From Betaproteobacteria bacterium (GTDB lineage: Bacteria; Pseudomonadota; Gammaproteobacteria; Burkholderiales; Burkholderiaceae_C), in NCBI GenBank assembly GCA_016716535.1, contig JADJWD010000002.1, forward strand, positions 682,001 through 746,000: DNA of 64,000 nucleotides, in the 5' to 3' direction. The notes beneath the pieces are model-generated. The model made no database searches and was not told the DNA's origin. It worked only from the letters and a program-made list of their open reading frames with translations. A program made the translations under genes and the position numbers. Numbering within the stretch: position 1 is the stretch's first letter; each line of letters begins with the position of its first letter. Of this stretch, positions 47,732-55,512 are shown in pieces.

Positions 47732-48217
47732 TCACTGCAGAGGCGACGAACAAGCCCGCCCGGACGCGGTGCTGCGGGTCTTCTTGATGGCCTTCGACGA
47801 CGTGCCCGCTGACGTGCAGGGCGCACCCGAGCTGCCGGCGCTCGATTGCGACGAGGACGAACCCGACGTGCTCCGGCTGCCGCCTTGCGAGGTGCCGGTT
47901 CCGGTGCGCGAGCTGCTCGACGACTTCTTCTTGATCACCAGCGGGTCGATCCGCAGGTCCTTGCGCGTCTCGTAGGAGTCGGTGTAGGGGTTGTAGTACT
48001 CGACGTCGCCATTGCTCTGGCCGGGCCGGCAGGGCGACTGGCGCGGCCTCACGGACTGGTCGGTGCTGCCGTCCTCGTTGGTGATGATGACGGTGACCGT
48101 GCACGCCGAACCGCTGCTGGAGGTCGTTCCACCGGCAGCCGACGCCTGCATCGGCACGATCCACAGCGCCGTGGCAGCGACAAGGGCGGCAGGGAATGAA
48201 TGCGGGGCGTTCTTCAT
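47732..48217 (-). CDS. exported Ser-rich protein, unknown role (second gene of the minus arm)
   Basis: 161 residues from the ATG at 48217, which has AAGGAGAG 7 nt upstream. The signal peptide is HSFPAALVAATALWIVPMQA, cut after ASA. The mature protein has a short N-terminal part with two Cys (SACTVTVIITNEDGSTDQSV, QSPCRPGQ), a Tyr-rich patch (DVEYYNPYTDSYETRK) and then a Ser/Thr/Gly-rich low-complexity tail (SSSSSRTGTGTSQGGSRSTS and so on) with two more Cys. Nothing in it matches an enzyme. It may be a surface or structural component. It lies 82 bp downstream of the first minus-arm gene and is likely on the same transcript. Confidence 0.7.
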   Translation of the reverse strand: MKNAPHSFPAALVAATALWIVPMQASAAGGTTSSSGSACTVTVIITNEDGSTDQSVRPRQSPCRPGQSNGDVEYYNPYTDSYETRKDLRIDPLVIKKKSSSSSRTGTGTSQGGSRSTSGSSSSQSSAGSSGAPCTSAGTSSKAIKKTRSTASGRACSSPLQ

Positions 48218-48299
48218 CGAGATCTCTCCTTCTCGGTGACGTGGTCGCCGAGTGCGACCACGAGGGTTGCGGTGGCCAGAAAGTGACGGGTCGATCTGT

Positions 48300-49226
48300 C
48301 TACCGGCAGGCACGCAGCATCTCCCGGGCGGCGAGCGCGGCGGCCGTTTCGGTGGCGTTGAGCGCACGCGTCTGGCCCGAGCAGCACTTGTTGCCGTCCT
48401 CCGGCGGAACCAGCGCGTTCGCGGGCGCGCAGTAGAGGGCGAATTCGACGCTGCCGCTGCGGTTGCCGCGGTCGAAGTCCACGCCGCGGCGCCAGGACAA
48501 GCCCTTGGTCGTCAGGCGCACGGCCTTGTTCCACGCGGCGACGCAGGTCTGATCGCGTGCGGCCTCGGCCTGGTGCAAAGGGTCGAAATCGCAGGTCATG
48601 CCGCTGCGGTGGCCGAAGCAGCATTCGTCGTGTTCCCAGCTGCCGCCGTTGATGAAGCAGATGCCGGCCCTGCACAGTGCGGCGCCGGGAAGATCTGCTT
48701 GCGGCTGACCGCACTCGGCGCCGATGGCGCCGAAACAGAACTCCGTCCGGGCGGCCGTGATCGTCGGCAACGGCGATACCGGCGTCGTGACGGGCAGATC
48801 GCGGATTCGAGGGCGTGTCAGTGCAGAGTCGGGGCGGGTCGACGGGCACGACGGTCCTCCGGAGGCGGGCAGTGCCAGACCGATCCGCAGCACCGACACA
48901 TTGGGCGATGCTGGTGAGAACGAATTGCGGGTTCCGCGGCCAGACTGGTTTGCCGTCGCCACGAACGGCTCGCGGGGCACCGAGCCGAAGCGCACGTTGC
49001 CCTGGTTGTCGGTCGTGCCCTGATGGAAGACGTTGGGAGCGTTGGTGATCCCAATGCAGACGGTGGCGTTGGCCACCGGAGCGCCGGCACGCGTCACGTG
49101 AACCGTCAGGCCGCCGAGCGGGTTGACCGGCGGCGCTTGTCCGGACGCGATGGGCGGCGCGATCGACAGCGCAGCGAGCACGCAGGCGGTGTGCAGCCAC
49201 GTCGTCCGTCCCGGTGTCGTGTTCAT
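48300..49226 (-). CDS. exported Cys-rich protein with transthyretin-like N-terminal domain (first gene of the minus arm)
   Basis: 308 residues from the ATG at 49226 (GGAG 7 nt upstream; a GTG one codon before is possible). The signal peptide is LHTACVLAALSIAPPIASGQ. The next 70 residues resemble a carboxypeptidase-regulatory/transthyretin-like beta sandwich (LTVHVTRAGAPVANATVCIG, TTDNQGNVRFGSVPREPFVA). After a Pro/Ser linker comes a Cys-rich domain (FCFGAIGAECGQ, ALCRAGICFINGGSWEHDEC then CFGHRSGMTCDFDP, later YCAPAN and KCCSGQTRAL) with about ten Cys, likely disulfide-bonded. No enzymatic signature is evident. Its promoter carries a SARP-type double heptamer. Confidence 0.75.
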   Translation of the reverse strand: MNTTPGRTTWLHTACVLAALSIAPPIASGQAPPVNPLGGLTVHVTRAGAPVANATVCIGITNAPNVFHQGTTDNQGNVRFGSVPREPFVATANQSGRGTRNSFSPASPNVSVLRIGLALPASGGPSCPSTRPDSALTRPRIRDLPVTTPVSPLPTITAARTEFCFGAIGAECGQPQADLPGAALCRAGICFINGGSWEHDECCFGHRSGMTCDFDPLHQAEAARDQTCVAAWNKAVRLTTKGLSWRRGVDFDRGNRSGSVEFALYCAPANALVPPEDGNKCCSGQTRALNATETAAALAAREMLRACR

Positions 49227-49278
49227 CACTTGCTCCGTGCGGGGTTATGGGCGTCTTCGATGTCGTCCCTTGTCGCGG

Positions 49279-49310
49279 ACCATAGGCCCGAGGCGTTTGC
49301 CGAGCGTTTG
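49279..49310 (-). promoter_or_regulatory. SARP-type operator and promoter of the minus arm
   Basis: On the minus strand CAAACGC (49310-49304), TCGG, CAAACGC (49299-49293) repeat with an 11-bp period. Eight bases later lies TATGGT (49284-49279), a -10 candidate. SARP regulators bind direct heptamer repeats spaced by 11 bp and ending 8 bp before the -10, so they replace a -35 contact. The predicted start leaves a leader of about 45 nt before the gene at 49226. Confidence 0.75.
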
Positions 49311-49342
49311 CCGGTGCATGGCGGCGGCATGCGCCGGATCGA

Positions 49343-49374
49343 CAAACGCTGAGCAAACGCCGCCGCACTAAGGT
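49343..49374 (+). promoter_or_regulatory. SARP-type operator and promoter of the plus arm, first copy
   Basis: CAAACGC (49343-49349), TGAG, CAAACGC (49354-49360), then exactly 8 bp (CGCCGCAC) and TAAGGT (49369-49374) as -10. The same heptamer, period and -10 distance occur at the other two sites. The ATG of the 70-residue gene lies 29 bp after the -10. Confidence 0.75.
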
Positions 49375-49402
49375 CTGCCGCCATGTCGTCGCCAGGCAGG
49401 CC

Positions 49403-49615
49403 ATGAGCGAACCCCGGTTGTTTCTCGTGCGGGTGTGGCAACACCTGAGCCAGTTCCGCGCGGCCGTGCGTGGCCTCGACGAGGCCGAGCCGCAATTGTT
49501 CGACGAGCCGGCGCAGCTCGGTGAGTTCCTGCGCCAGGCGAGCGCCGAAGCGCCGCGGCCGCCCGCCGAGGGCAACGGCACGCCGGCAAACGCTGAGCAA
49601 ACGCCCCCCCGATAG
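49403..49615 (+). CDS. small protein of 70 residues, unknown role (first gene of the plus arm)
   Basis: The ATG at 49403 is preceded by AGGCAGG. The sequence MSEPRLFLVRVWQHLSQFRA then AVRGLDEAEPQLFDEPAQLG forms a compact, probably alpha/beta core. A disordered Pro/Ala tail ends AEQTPPR. There is no signal peptide or membrane segment, unlike every other gene of the arms except the regulator. Small betaproteobacterial proteins with an LVRVW...FRAxVR...DEP pattern seem familiar, but I know no function. Its last codons overlap the next SARP operator. Coding is supported by its own promoter and ribosome site. Confidence 0.62.
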   Translation: MSEPRLFLVRVWQHLSQFRAAVRGLDEAEPQLFDEPAQLGEFLRQASAEAPRPPAEGNGTPANAEQTPPR

Positions 49616-49618
49616 CGT
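49587..49618 (+). promoter_or_regulatory. SARP-type operator and promoter of the plus arm, second copy
   Basis: CAAACGC (49587-49593), TGAG, CAAACGC (49598-49604), 8 bp, then TAGCGT (49613-49618). The first 19 bases are identical to 49343-49361. The site lies inside the 3' end of the 70-residue gene, so it can drive the 49681 gene separately from it. The next ATG is 62 bp after the -10. Confidence 0.75.
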
Positions 49619-49680
49619 GGCGATGCCATGCCGGCCACATCGACAGCAAGACCCGTCGATCACTTCAGAGGAGGGCAGCC

Positions 49681-51021
49681 ATGAGCCATCTTCGCTTTGC
49701 CGAACCAGCGAATCGCGCCTCATGGAGGCGGCGCATCGCCACCCTTGCCGTGATGGTGGCCCCGGCCGCGTGGCTGCCGGCAACGAGCTTCGCCGCTGTG
49801 GAGTTCGTCACGCCGGTCGGCACATGCAATAGGGTGGACACGCCGAGCGATGGCAAGGACCTTTCGGTTCAGGCCGGTCAAAACCTGCGCTTCGAGGTCT
49901 GGGGTGATGGCATCGACGTCAATCCGTCGGTCCGCTGGACGGTCGACGGTGGCCCCGACGACGACCTCGTCAAGGCGCGGATCGTGAGGCCGCACAGCGG
50001 CGTCGAGAACCTGGGCCGCGGCTGCAAGATCGCCAAGGGGTCGGTGGAAGTGGAGGTCGACTCGCCTGATGAAGCCGGGGCGACCCGTCAGCGCTCGCTG
50101 TGGTTCCGCATGCCGCTGGGCGACGAGTCGCGGCTGCAGATGCGCGTGGTGCCGTTCCGCACGCCCGTGTGGACATTCGCAGACGAGCGTCCGGCGCAGG
50201 GGGCGGCATTCTTTCGACGGGCCCTGACACAGACGCCGGCCGATTGCCTGACCAAGAGCGGCGGCACCGTGGTGCGCGATCTCAACGATTCGCGCATGAC
50301 GATCACGCTGCCGCCGGGCGCCAACAGCGACACGAGCAACTGCACGCTGGAATTCAGGACCAGCGTCAGCCCGGCGGACAGCCCCGAGATCGATATCCAG
50401 CAGGAGTTCGGCTACACCGTGACCTCGCCGGCGCACATGAGGCTGGTCAGCGGCGACAACAAGGCCAGGGGGGCGCTGGCCACGCGAGTCGTTCGATTCA
50501 CCGGTGATGTGGCCAACATCCGCAACACCCGAGCCACGCGCACGTCGACGCTGACGATCGCCACACCCAATCCAAACAAGTCCGACACGCTGACACTGGT
50601 GATCAACCCGCCGGCGACGGCGAACGGATTCACGCAGGGCTGCGTGTGCCGCAACGCGCAGACCGGCGACACCATCAACGTGAACGACGCCTTCCAGTGC
50701 GAGATCCGGCTGTCGCAGCAGCCGCCGGCGGGCGGACAGCTCATCAGCATGGCGGCGCAGGATCGGCTGTGCGTGGCCGCCGGCGCAAGCCCCCCGGTGA
50801 CCTACAGCAGCGCGAGCGGTCTGGGCAGCTTCACGGCGCCGAGCACCAGCACGTTCCACCAGATTCCGATGCGCGCGCTGGGCGGCACCACGTCGGCGGG
50901 CACGCCCTGCGCCAGCAGAACGTCACCGGTGGCGCACACGCTGAAGTTCTGGGTCGGTCAACGCGCAGCGGAGTCGGGCCCGGCCTACACCCAATGCCAG
51001 ATCCGCATTCGCCAGCCGTAG
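49681..51021 (+). CDS. exported protein of unknown family (plus arm)
   Basis: 446 residues; the ATG follows GAGGAGGG by 6 nt. The signal region is RRRIATLAVMVAPAAWLPAT then SFA. The mature protein is rich in beta-prone Thr/Ser/Val stretches: LRFEVWGDGIDVNPSVRWTV near the start, RSLWFRMPLGDESRLQMRVV, LNDSRMTITLPPGANSDTSN and TSTLTIATPNPNKSDTLTLV. Six to eight Cys are spread in pairs (CVCRNAQT, LCVAAG, CASRTS, TQCQIRIRQP). It reads as several Ig-like sandwiches without catalytic motifs. I do not recognise it. It lies 57 bp before the secretin gene on the same strand, with its own SARP box upstream. Confidence 0.72.
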   Translation: MSHLRFAEPANRASWRRRIATLAVMVAPAAWLPATSFAAVEFVTPVGTCNRVDTPSDGKDLSVQAGQNLRFEVWGDGIDVNPSVRWTVDGGPDDDLVKARIVRPHSGVENLGRGCKIAKGSVEVEVDSPDEAGATRQRSLWFRMPLGDESRLQMRVVPFRTPVWTFADERPAQGAAFFRRALTQTPADCLTKSGGTVVRDLNDSRMTITLPPGANSDTSNCTLEFRTSVSPADSPEIDIQQEFGYTVTSPAHMRLVSGDNKARGALATRVVRFTGDVANIRNTRATRTSTLTIATPNPNKSDTLTLVINPPATANGFTQGCVCRNAQTGDTINVNDAFQCEIRLSQQPPAGGQLISMAAQDRLCVAAGASPPVTYSSASGLGSFTAPSTSTFHQIPMRALGGTTSAGTPCASRTSPVAHTLKFWVGQRAAESGPAYTQCQIRIRQP

Positions 51022-51078
51022 CCGATCGACGGCCGGGCGACTGCCGATCCTCGAACTCGTCAAACACCGGAGACACGC

Positions 51079-52854
51079 ATGCACTTCGCACTTCGTTCAT
51101 CGCCGCGATCGGCGATCCGGGCCACGCACCCGATGACCGCGACCGCTGCGGCCCCGCTGGCCGGCCTGGCCGTGCTGATCGCCCTTGCCGGCTGCGCCGC
51201 ACCGGGGCCGACCGCGCTCGCGCCGCCCGCGAGCGGGCCGGCCGGGCGCAACGCGATTACCGCCGCGCTGCACGACGGCCAGCCCGACGCGGCGCGCAAG
51301 CTCCTCGCCTCGGCTCTGAGGGCCGAACCACGCAACGGCTACCTGCATCTGCTCAACGGGCTGACCTATCAGCTCGCCGACCCTTCGCCGCAGTCGGCCG
51401 AGCTGGCGCAGGTGGGCTACGACGCCGCGGTGAAGTTCGCGCCGGGCTACTTCTGGTCGCACTACTACGCCGGCCTCGCCAAGTTCCATCAGCAGGAGTA
51501 CCCGGCCGCGGCCGAGGAGTTCTCGTGGGCGATCCTCGACCGGCCCGATCAGCCGCAGGCCTTCGCGGGCCTGGCGGCGGCGGCCTATTACGCCGGTGAT
51601 CTGGGCGTGGCCCGATTGGCGGCCGAGAGGGCCATGGCGCTGGCACCCGAAGACCCGGCAGCGCTGCGGTTGGTCGCCTACGTGGCGGCCGCCAGCGGCG
51701 ACGAGGGGCAGGTGACCACGGTGACCCGGAAGGCGCGATCGCTGTCGCCCAAGTCGGCCGGACTCGTGGCCGACCCCTCGCGCCTCGCGCTGCTGCTGCG
51801 CACCGCGGCGGCCGAAGGGCCGGCGCAGCGCGCCGGCGCTGCGCTGGCCCAGGCGCAGCCAGCGTCCGGCGACGCGCAGCCACCGGCGAGCGGAGCACAG
51901 CCACCGGCGGGCGACGCACTGCCGCCGGCGTCGAACCTGCAGCAGGTGATGGTCGAGGTCACGCTGCTGCTGAGCCAGACGGCCACCACCGACACCGTCG
52001 GCATCAACCTGCTCGACGGGCTGAAGCTGCAGTTCAGCGGCGACAACAAGACCACACGCAACCGCGCCACGGGCGTGGCCGATACCTTCAGCCGCGTGAT
52101 CACGTCGGCGCTCGGCGTGCCGCAGATCACCTACAGCCTGAACCTCTTCAACACGCACGAGGACTTCTACGACGTGGTCGTGCGCCCGTCGCTCGTGGCC
52201 TCGCTCGGCCAGCAGTCAGAGTTCTTCATCGGGCGCAACCTGAGCGTCAGCGTCAGCGGCATCAATGCGGGCGCGCTGCAGACGATCGACGTCGGCACTT
52301 CGGTCAAGCTCACGCCGCTCGAGATCTCGCCCGAACGCACGAAGTTCCGCGTCGACACCGTGCGCTCCTTCTTCGTGCCCACGTCCAGCGGCACGTTCGC
52401 GCAGTCGGTCACCACGTTCAAGCAGACGGTCGGCGCGACCGCCGAGGTCGATTTCGGCAAGACGCTGATCCTCTCCGGGTTGTACGAGGCGGTGAACGTG
52501 GGCTGGACTTCGAAGGTGCCCGTGCTCGGCGACATTCCGATCGGCAACCTGCTGTTCAACGAACGGTCCAAGACCCAGAACCGCGATGCCGCGATCGTGC
52601 TCGTGACTCCGCGCCTCACGGGCACGCTGGGCACCGACAGCCGTGAGTTCCGCGCCGAGACGCTGAAGCGGCTGCTGTCGCTGTGGAAGGACGTGGTCGA
52701 TCCGCTGGCCAGCACCGATGCGCTCATCGAGACGATTCGAAAGAACACCTCGAGGCACTTCAGGCCGCAAAGCGGTGATCTGAGCCTGCCGGCCGCAGCG
52801 GACCCGGCGACGGCCCGCCTGGCGATCGGCGACACGCTGGGGCGCTTGAGGTAG
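51079..52854 (+). CDS. TPR-secretin outer-membrane lipoprotein
   Basis: 591 residues; GGAG lies 7 nt before the ATG. A lipobox (LAVLIALAGCAAPG, Cys39) predicts a lipoprotein. Residues 60-250 form TPR-like helices (AITAALHDGQPDAARKLLAS, FAGLAAAAYYAGDLGVARLA). A short repeat linker of the PASGDAQP type (bases 51856-51935) leads to a secretin domain at about 290-535: LQQVMVEVTLLLSQTATTDT, SVKLTPLEISPERTKFRVDT, FGKTLILSGLYEAVNVGWTS and VPVLGDIPIGNLLFNERSKT, ending AAIVLVTPRL. These are the hallmarks of GspD/PilQ/CpaC-type secretins. The periplasmic N0/N1 modules are not apparent; the TPR part takes their place. No ATPase, pseudopilin or pilotin gene is nearby. Probably a gated outer-membrane pore serving the neighbouring exported proteins. 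Confidence 0.87.
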   Translation: MHFALRSSPRSAIRATHPMTATAAAPLAGLAVLIALAGCAAPGPTALAPPASGPAGRNAITAALHDGQPDAARKLLASALRAEPRNGYLHLLNGLTYQLADPSPQSAELAQVGYDAAVKFAPGYFWSHYYAGLAKFHQQEYPAAAEEFSWAILDRPDQPQAFAGLAAAAYYAGDLGVARLAAERAMALAPEDPAALRLVAYVAAASGDEGQVTTVTRKARSLSPKSAGLVADPSRLALLLRTAAAEGPAQRAGAALAQAQPASGDAQPPASGAQPPAGDALPPASNLQQVMVEVTLLLSQTATTDTVGINLLDGLKLQFSGDNKTTRNRATGVADTFSRVITSALGVPQITYSLNLFNTHEDFYDVVVRPSLVASLGQQSEFFIGRNLSVSVSGINAGALQTIDVGTSVKLTPLEISPERTKFRVDTVRSFFVPTSSGTFAQSVTTFKQTVGATAEVDFGKTLILSGLYEAVNVGWTSKVPVLGDIPIGNLLFNERSKTQNRDAAIVLVTPRLTGTLGTDSREFRAETLKRLLSLWKDVVDPLASTDALIETIRKNTSRHFRPQSGDLSLPAAADPATARLAIGDTLGRLR

Positions 52855-52885
52855 AGCGGGGCCGGCAGCGATGGAGGGTGAAACG

Positions 52886-53995
52886 ATGTCGACGAATCGA
52901 GGCAGTGGTTTCGTGTGGACCATCCGGTCGCTCGTGCTGGCGTGTGCCGCGGGGCTGCTCTTTGCCGGCAGCGTTGCGGCCCAGCTTGCAGGGAAGGGAG
53001 TCGAGCGCCTGCCGGTCGTGCCGACGACCACGCTCACGATCACGGCCAAGGCCGGCGAGGGCGGGAAGATCTCGCCGGCAGGCACGGTCAGCGTCAAGAA
53101 GGGCGCCACGCAGCAGTTCGAGCTCGTTGCGAACACGGGTTGGGCCGCGCGCGAAGCCAGCGGCTGCGGTGGCACCGGCCTCAAGATCGCCGGGGAACAC
53201 ACTACGTACACCACCGCTCGCGTGTCCGACGACTGCAACGTGCTCGCCTTGTTCGTGCGGCTGCACCCGAGGCTGACATCGTTCAAGATCAACAACGACG
53301 CAGCGCAGACGCTGACGCAGTCGGTGACCCTTACTTACTCGGCGGCAACCGGACCGACCTACCCGGCGGCAAGCCACTATCGCGTGAGCATGAGATCTGA
53401 TTTTCTGGGAGCGCAGTGGAAGCCGGTGTCTGGAACAGCGACGATCACACATCAGCTGGAGCCGGGGCCGGGGACGAAGACGCTGTACTTCCAGCTTCGC
53501 AAGGGCAACACGGGAGTGTCGGACGTTCTCAGCGATTCGATCGAACTGGCGCAACGCCAGCTCCACACGATCGCGGCGCACGAGTTCTACGACGCGGCAG
53601 GGCAGGTGGGGTTCGCCACCCGTGCGGATCACTCCGCAAGTACATGCGGCTGCACGCTGATCCCGGGGCCGGCCGATGGCATTGCCGCCGAACACGTGAC
53701 GGCGCGGGCCAGCCCGCCCTGCGCCCGCGTCGGCCCTGTAGCGTGCCGGTTCGATTTCTTCGCCGGAAGCAGCCTCCGCAACGATTTCGTGTTCAAGGCC
53801 ATCAGCGACAACGCTGGCGCCGTGCCGGGGTGCGACATCTTTCGGAGCGGAGGGCCCGCAGCGGGCGGTACGTCGTTCAGTTACCGCATCGAGCTTCTGC
53901 AAAGCACCACGCAATGCCAATACGTCCTGCGCGCCATGCATCTCGAGGGCCCGCCAAATCGAAGCTGGCGCGAGGCATTGGGATTGAAACCGTGA
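52886..53995 (+). CDS. exported protein with an InlB-B/‘bacterial repeat’ domain (plus arm)
   Basis: 369 residues from the ATG at 52886 (GGAGGG upstream favours it over the ATG at 52871). The signal peptide is IRSLVLACAAGLLFAGSVAA. Residues 35-110 match the divergent InlB B-repeat: TTLTITAKAGEGGKISPAGT, VSVKKGATQQFELVANTGWA, SGCGGTGLKI and DDCNVLALFV. The remainder is beta-rich (FKINNDAAQTLTQSVTLTYS, TKTLYFQLRKGNTGVSDVLS), with a Cys-containing C-terminal half (TCGCTLIPGP, CDIFRSGGP) of no known family. Such repeats occur in surface and adhesion proteins of many phyla. It is 31 bp downstream of the secretin gene, so co-transcription is likely. Confidence 0.78.
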   Translation: MSTNRGSGFVWTIRSLVLACAAGLLFAGSVAAQLAGKGVERLPVVPTTTLTITAKAGEGGKISPAGTVSVKKGATQQFELVANTGWAAREASGCGGTGLKIAGEHTTYTTARVSDDCNVLALFVRLHPRLTSFKINNDAAQTLTQSVTLTYSAATGPTYPAASHYRVSMRSDFLGAQWKPVSGTATITHQLEPGPGTKTLYFQLRKGNTGVSDVLSDSIELAQRQLHTIAAHEFYDAAGQVGFATRADHSASTCGCTLIPGPADGIAAEHVTARASPPCARVGPVACRFDFFAGSSLRNDFVFKAISDNAGAVPGCDIFRSGGPAAGGTSFSYRIELLQSTTQCQYVLRAMHLEGPPNRSWREALGLKP

Positions 53996-54062
53996 GGCTC
54001 GCGCGCCGCGGATGCGGCGCCGCGCCGGGGGCAAGGTCAGCGGCGCAATGAAGGAGGCGGCC

Positions 54063-55469
54063 ATGAAGGTGTTCTTCAAGCACGAAACCCAACGCGGTTC
54101 CCGCGCGATGCGTGAGCGGGTGGGCCGTAAAGCCGCTGCGGCGGCATTCGCCGCGGCGGCCGTGCTGGCGCCCGGGCTTGCCCGTGCCCAGTCGGATCTC
54201 GCGGTCACGATCACTCAGGGGACGGCCAACCCGGTGCCCACCGGTGCGCCGGTGACCTACGCCGTGACGGCGCGCAACATCGGCGCCGCGCAGTCCTCGC
54301 CGGTGCAGGTCCGCCTCGAACTGCCCACCAGCCTCACCACGCCGACCGCCAGTGGATCGGGGTTCACCTGCAGCTCGAGCACCGCAGGCGCGTTGCGCAC
54401 TTTCACCTGCTCGAGCGGCGTCCTGCCGAGCAATCAGTCGCGCTCCTTGTCGCTGTCGGCCACGGCGCCAGGCACGATCACCGGCGACAGCCAGACGCTC
54501 ACGGTCAAGGCCCTGGTCAACCCCAACGACCTGGCGCGCGAGCAGGGCCGCACGGCCAACAACACGGCAACGGTGTCGACCGTCGTCCAGACGCTGCCAG
54601 ACCTGGCGCCTTCGTGGGCGGGGTCGAGCACCACCGCCAGCGCCGGGGCCGACCTGATGTTCGAGCTGGCGCTGCGCAACATCGGCAACCGCGCCTCGGG
54701 CGACGCCGTGCTCAAGGTGAGCATCCCGGTGGGTCAGCTCAACTTCAGCCGCTTCGCCAACAACCAGTTCGACGGCGGATGCAGCGCGCCCGATGCGCAA
54801 GGCAAGTTCACCTGCCGAACGGCGTCGGTGCCCGCCGGCGGATCTCGGCGTGTCAACATCTGGAGCCGGGCAAACAGCCTGCTCGAAGGCGGCGACAGGC
54901 TGCTCTCTCAGGCAACTGCGGAGCTGCGGATCGCTCTGCCCACCCCGAGCGGCGGCAGGACGGCGGCGGCGTTTCAACCCTTGGGCACCTCGGAGCGCAA
55001 CGAGCGCAATAACACGTCCAGCCTGGTCACCACCGTCAGCCCCAGCGTCGATCTACAGGTGGAACTCGCGCGATCGAGGGTGTTCAGCTGCGGCGACCGG
55101 CGCACGGTGGAGCTGGTCTATCGCGTCAGCAATCGGGGGTCGGGAACCACCACCCGGAACACGCAGCTGCAGATCGCCAGGAGCAGCGCCTGCGGTCTCA
55201 ACGCCTACCTCCAAGACGCACCCCTCGGATGCGTCTGCCTGACGTCGACTCTGCCGGAGCACCATGCCCAGAACTGCAGCTTCGGCGCGGCCAGCCAGAC
55301 CTGCCCGATCAACACGCTGGCCGCCGGCGCGACGCGCGAATTCACGCTTTACGTCGAGGGTGCTGCGGGGCAGAACAGCGTCCAGGTGCAGGCAACCGTG
55401 GATCCGAACAACGTCTTGCCGGAGAGCAACGAGCAGAACAACCGGATCACGACCACTCACCCGCTGTAG
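54063..55469 (+). CDS. exported CARDB/DUF11-repeat protein (last gene of the plus arm)
   Basis: 468 residues from the ATG at 54063, chosen because AAGGAGG lies 7 nt upstream. The signal region is KAAAAAFAAAAVLAPGLARA. Three tandem Ig-like CARDB/DUF11 modules follow. They open SDLAVTITQGTANPVPTGAP with TYAVTARNIG, then DLAPSWAGSSTTASAGADLM with ELALRNIGN, then VDLQVELARSRVFSCGDRRT with YRVSNRGSG. The third module ends in the typical VDPNNVLPESNEQNN phrase. Cys occur in pairs in modules 1 and 3. These modules mediate surface adhesion or act as spacers in secreted proteins. It lies 67 bp after the B-repeat gene and convergent to the regulator gene, 43 bp away. Confidence 0.8.
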   Translation: MKVFFKHETQRGSRAMRERVGRKAAAAAFAAAAVLAPGLARAQSDLAVTITQGTANPVPTGAPVTYAVTARNIGAAQSSPVQVRLELPTSLTTPTASGSGFTCSSSTAGALRTFTCSSGVLPSNQSRSLSLSATAPGTITGDSQTLTVKALVNPNDLAREQGRTANNTATVSTVVQTLPDLAPSWAGSSTTASAGADLMFELALRNIGNRASGDAVLKVSIPVGQLNFSRFANNQFDGGCSAPDAQGKFTCRTASVPAGGSRRVNIWSRANSLLEGGDRLLSQATAELRIALPTPSGGRTAAAFQPLGTSERNERNNTSSLVTTVSPSVDLQVELARSRVFSCGDRRTVELVYRVSNRGSGTTTRNTQLQIARSSACGLNAYLQDAPLGCVCLTSTLPEHHAQNCSFGAASQTCPINTLAAGATREFTLYVEGAAGQNSVQVQATVDPNNVLPESNEQNNRITTTHPL

Positions 55470-55512
55470 CGCTGCCGCTGTGTATCGGCCCCTCGCCGAA
55501 TGCGGACCGGCG

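Noticed and set aside
49330..49620. The 19-bp repeat at 49343 and 49587 as a coding repeat (both read NAEQTPP in one frame)
   Set aside because: The upstream copy is not in a supported gene. The heptamer period, the exact 8-bp distance to a -10 and the inverted third copy fit an operator, with the shared peptide as a by-product.
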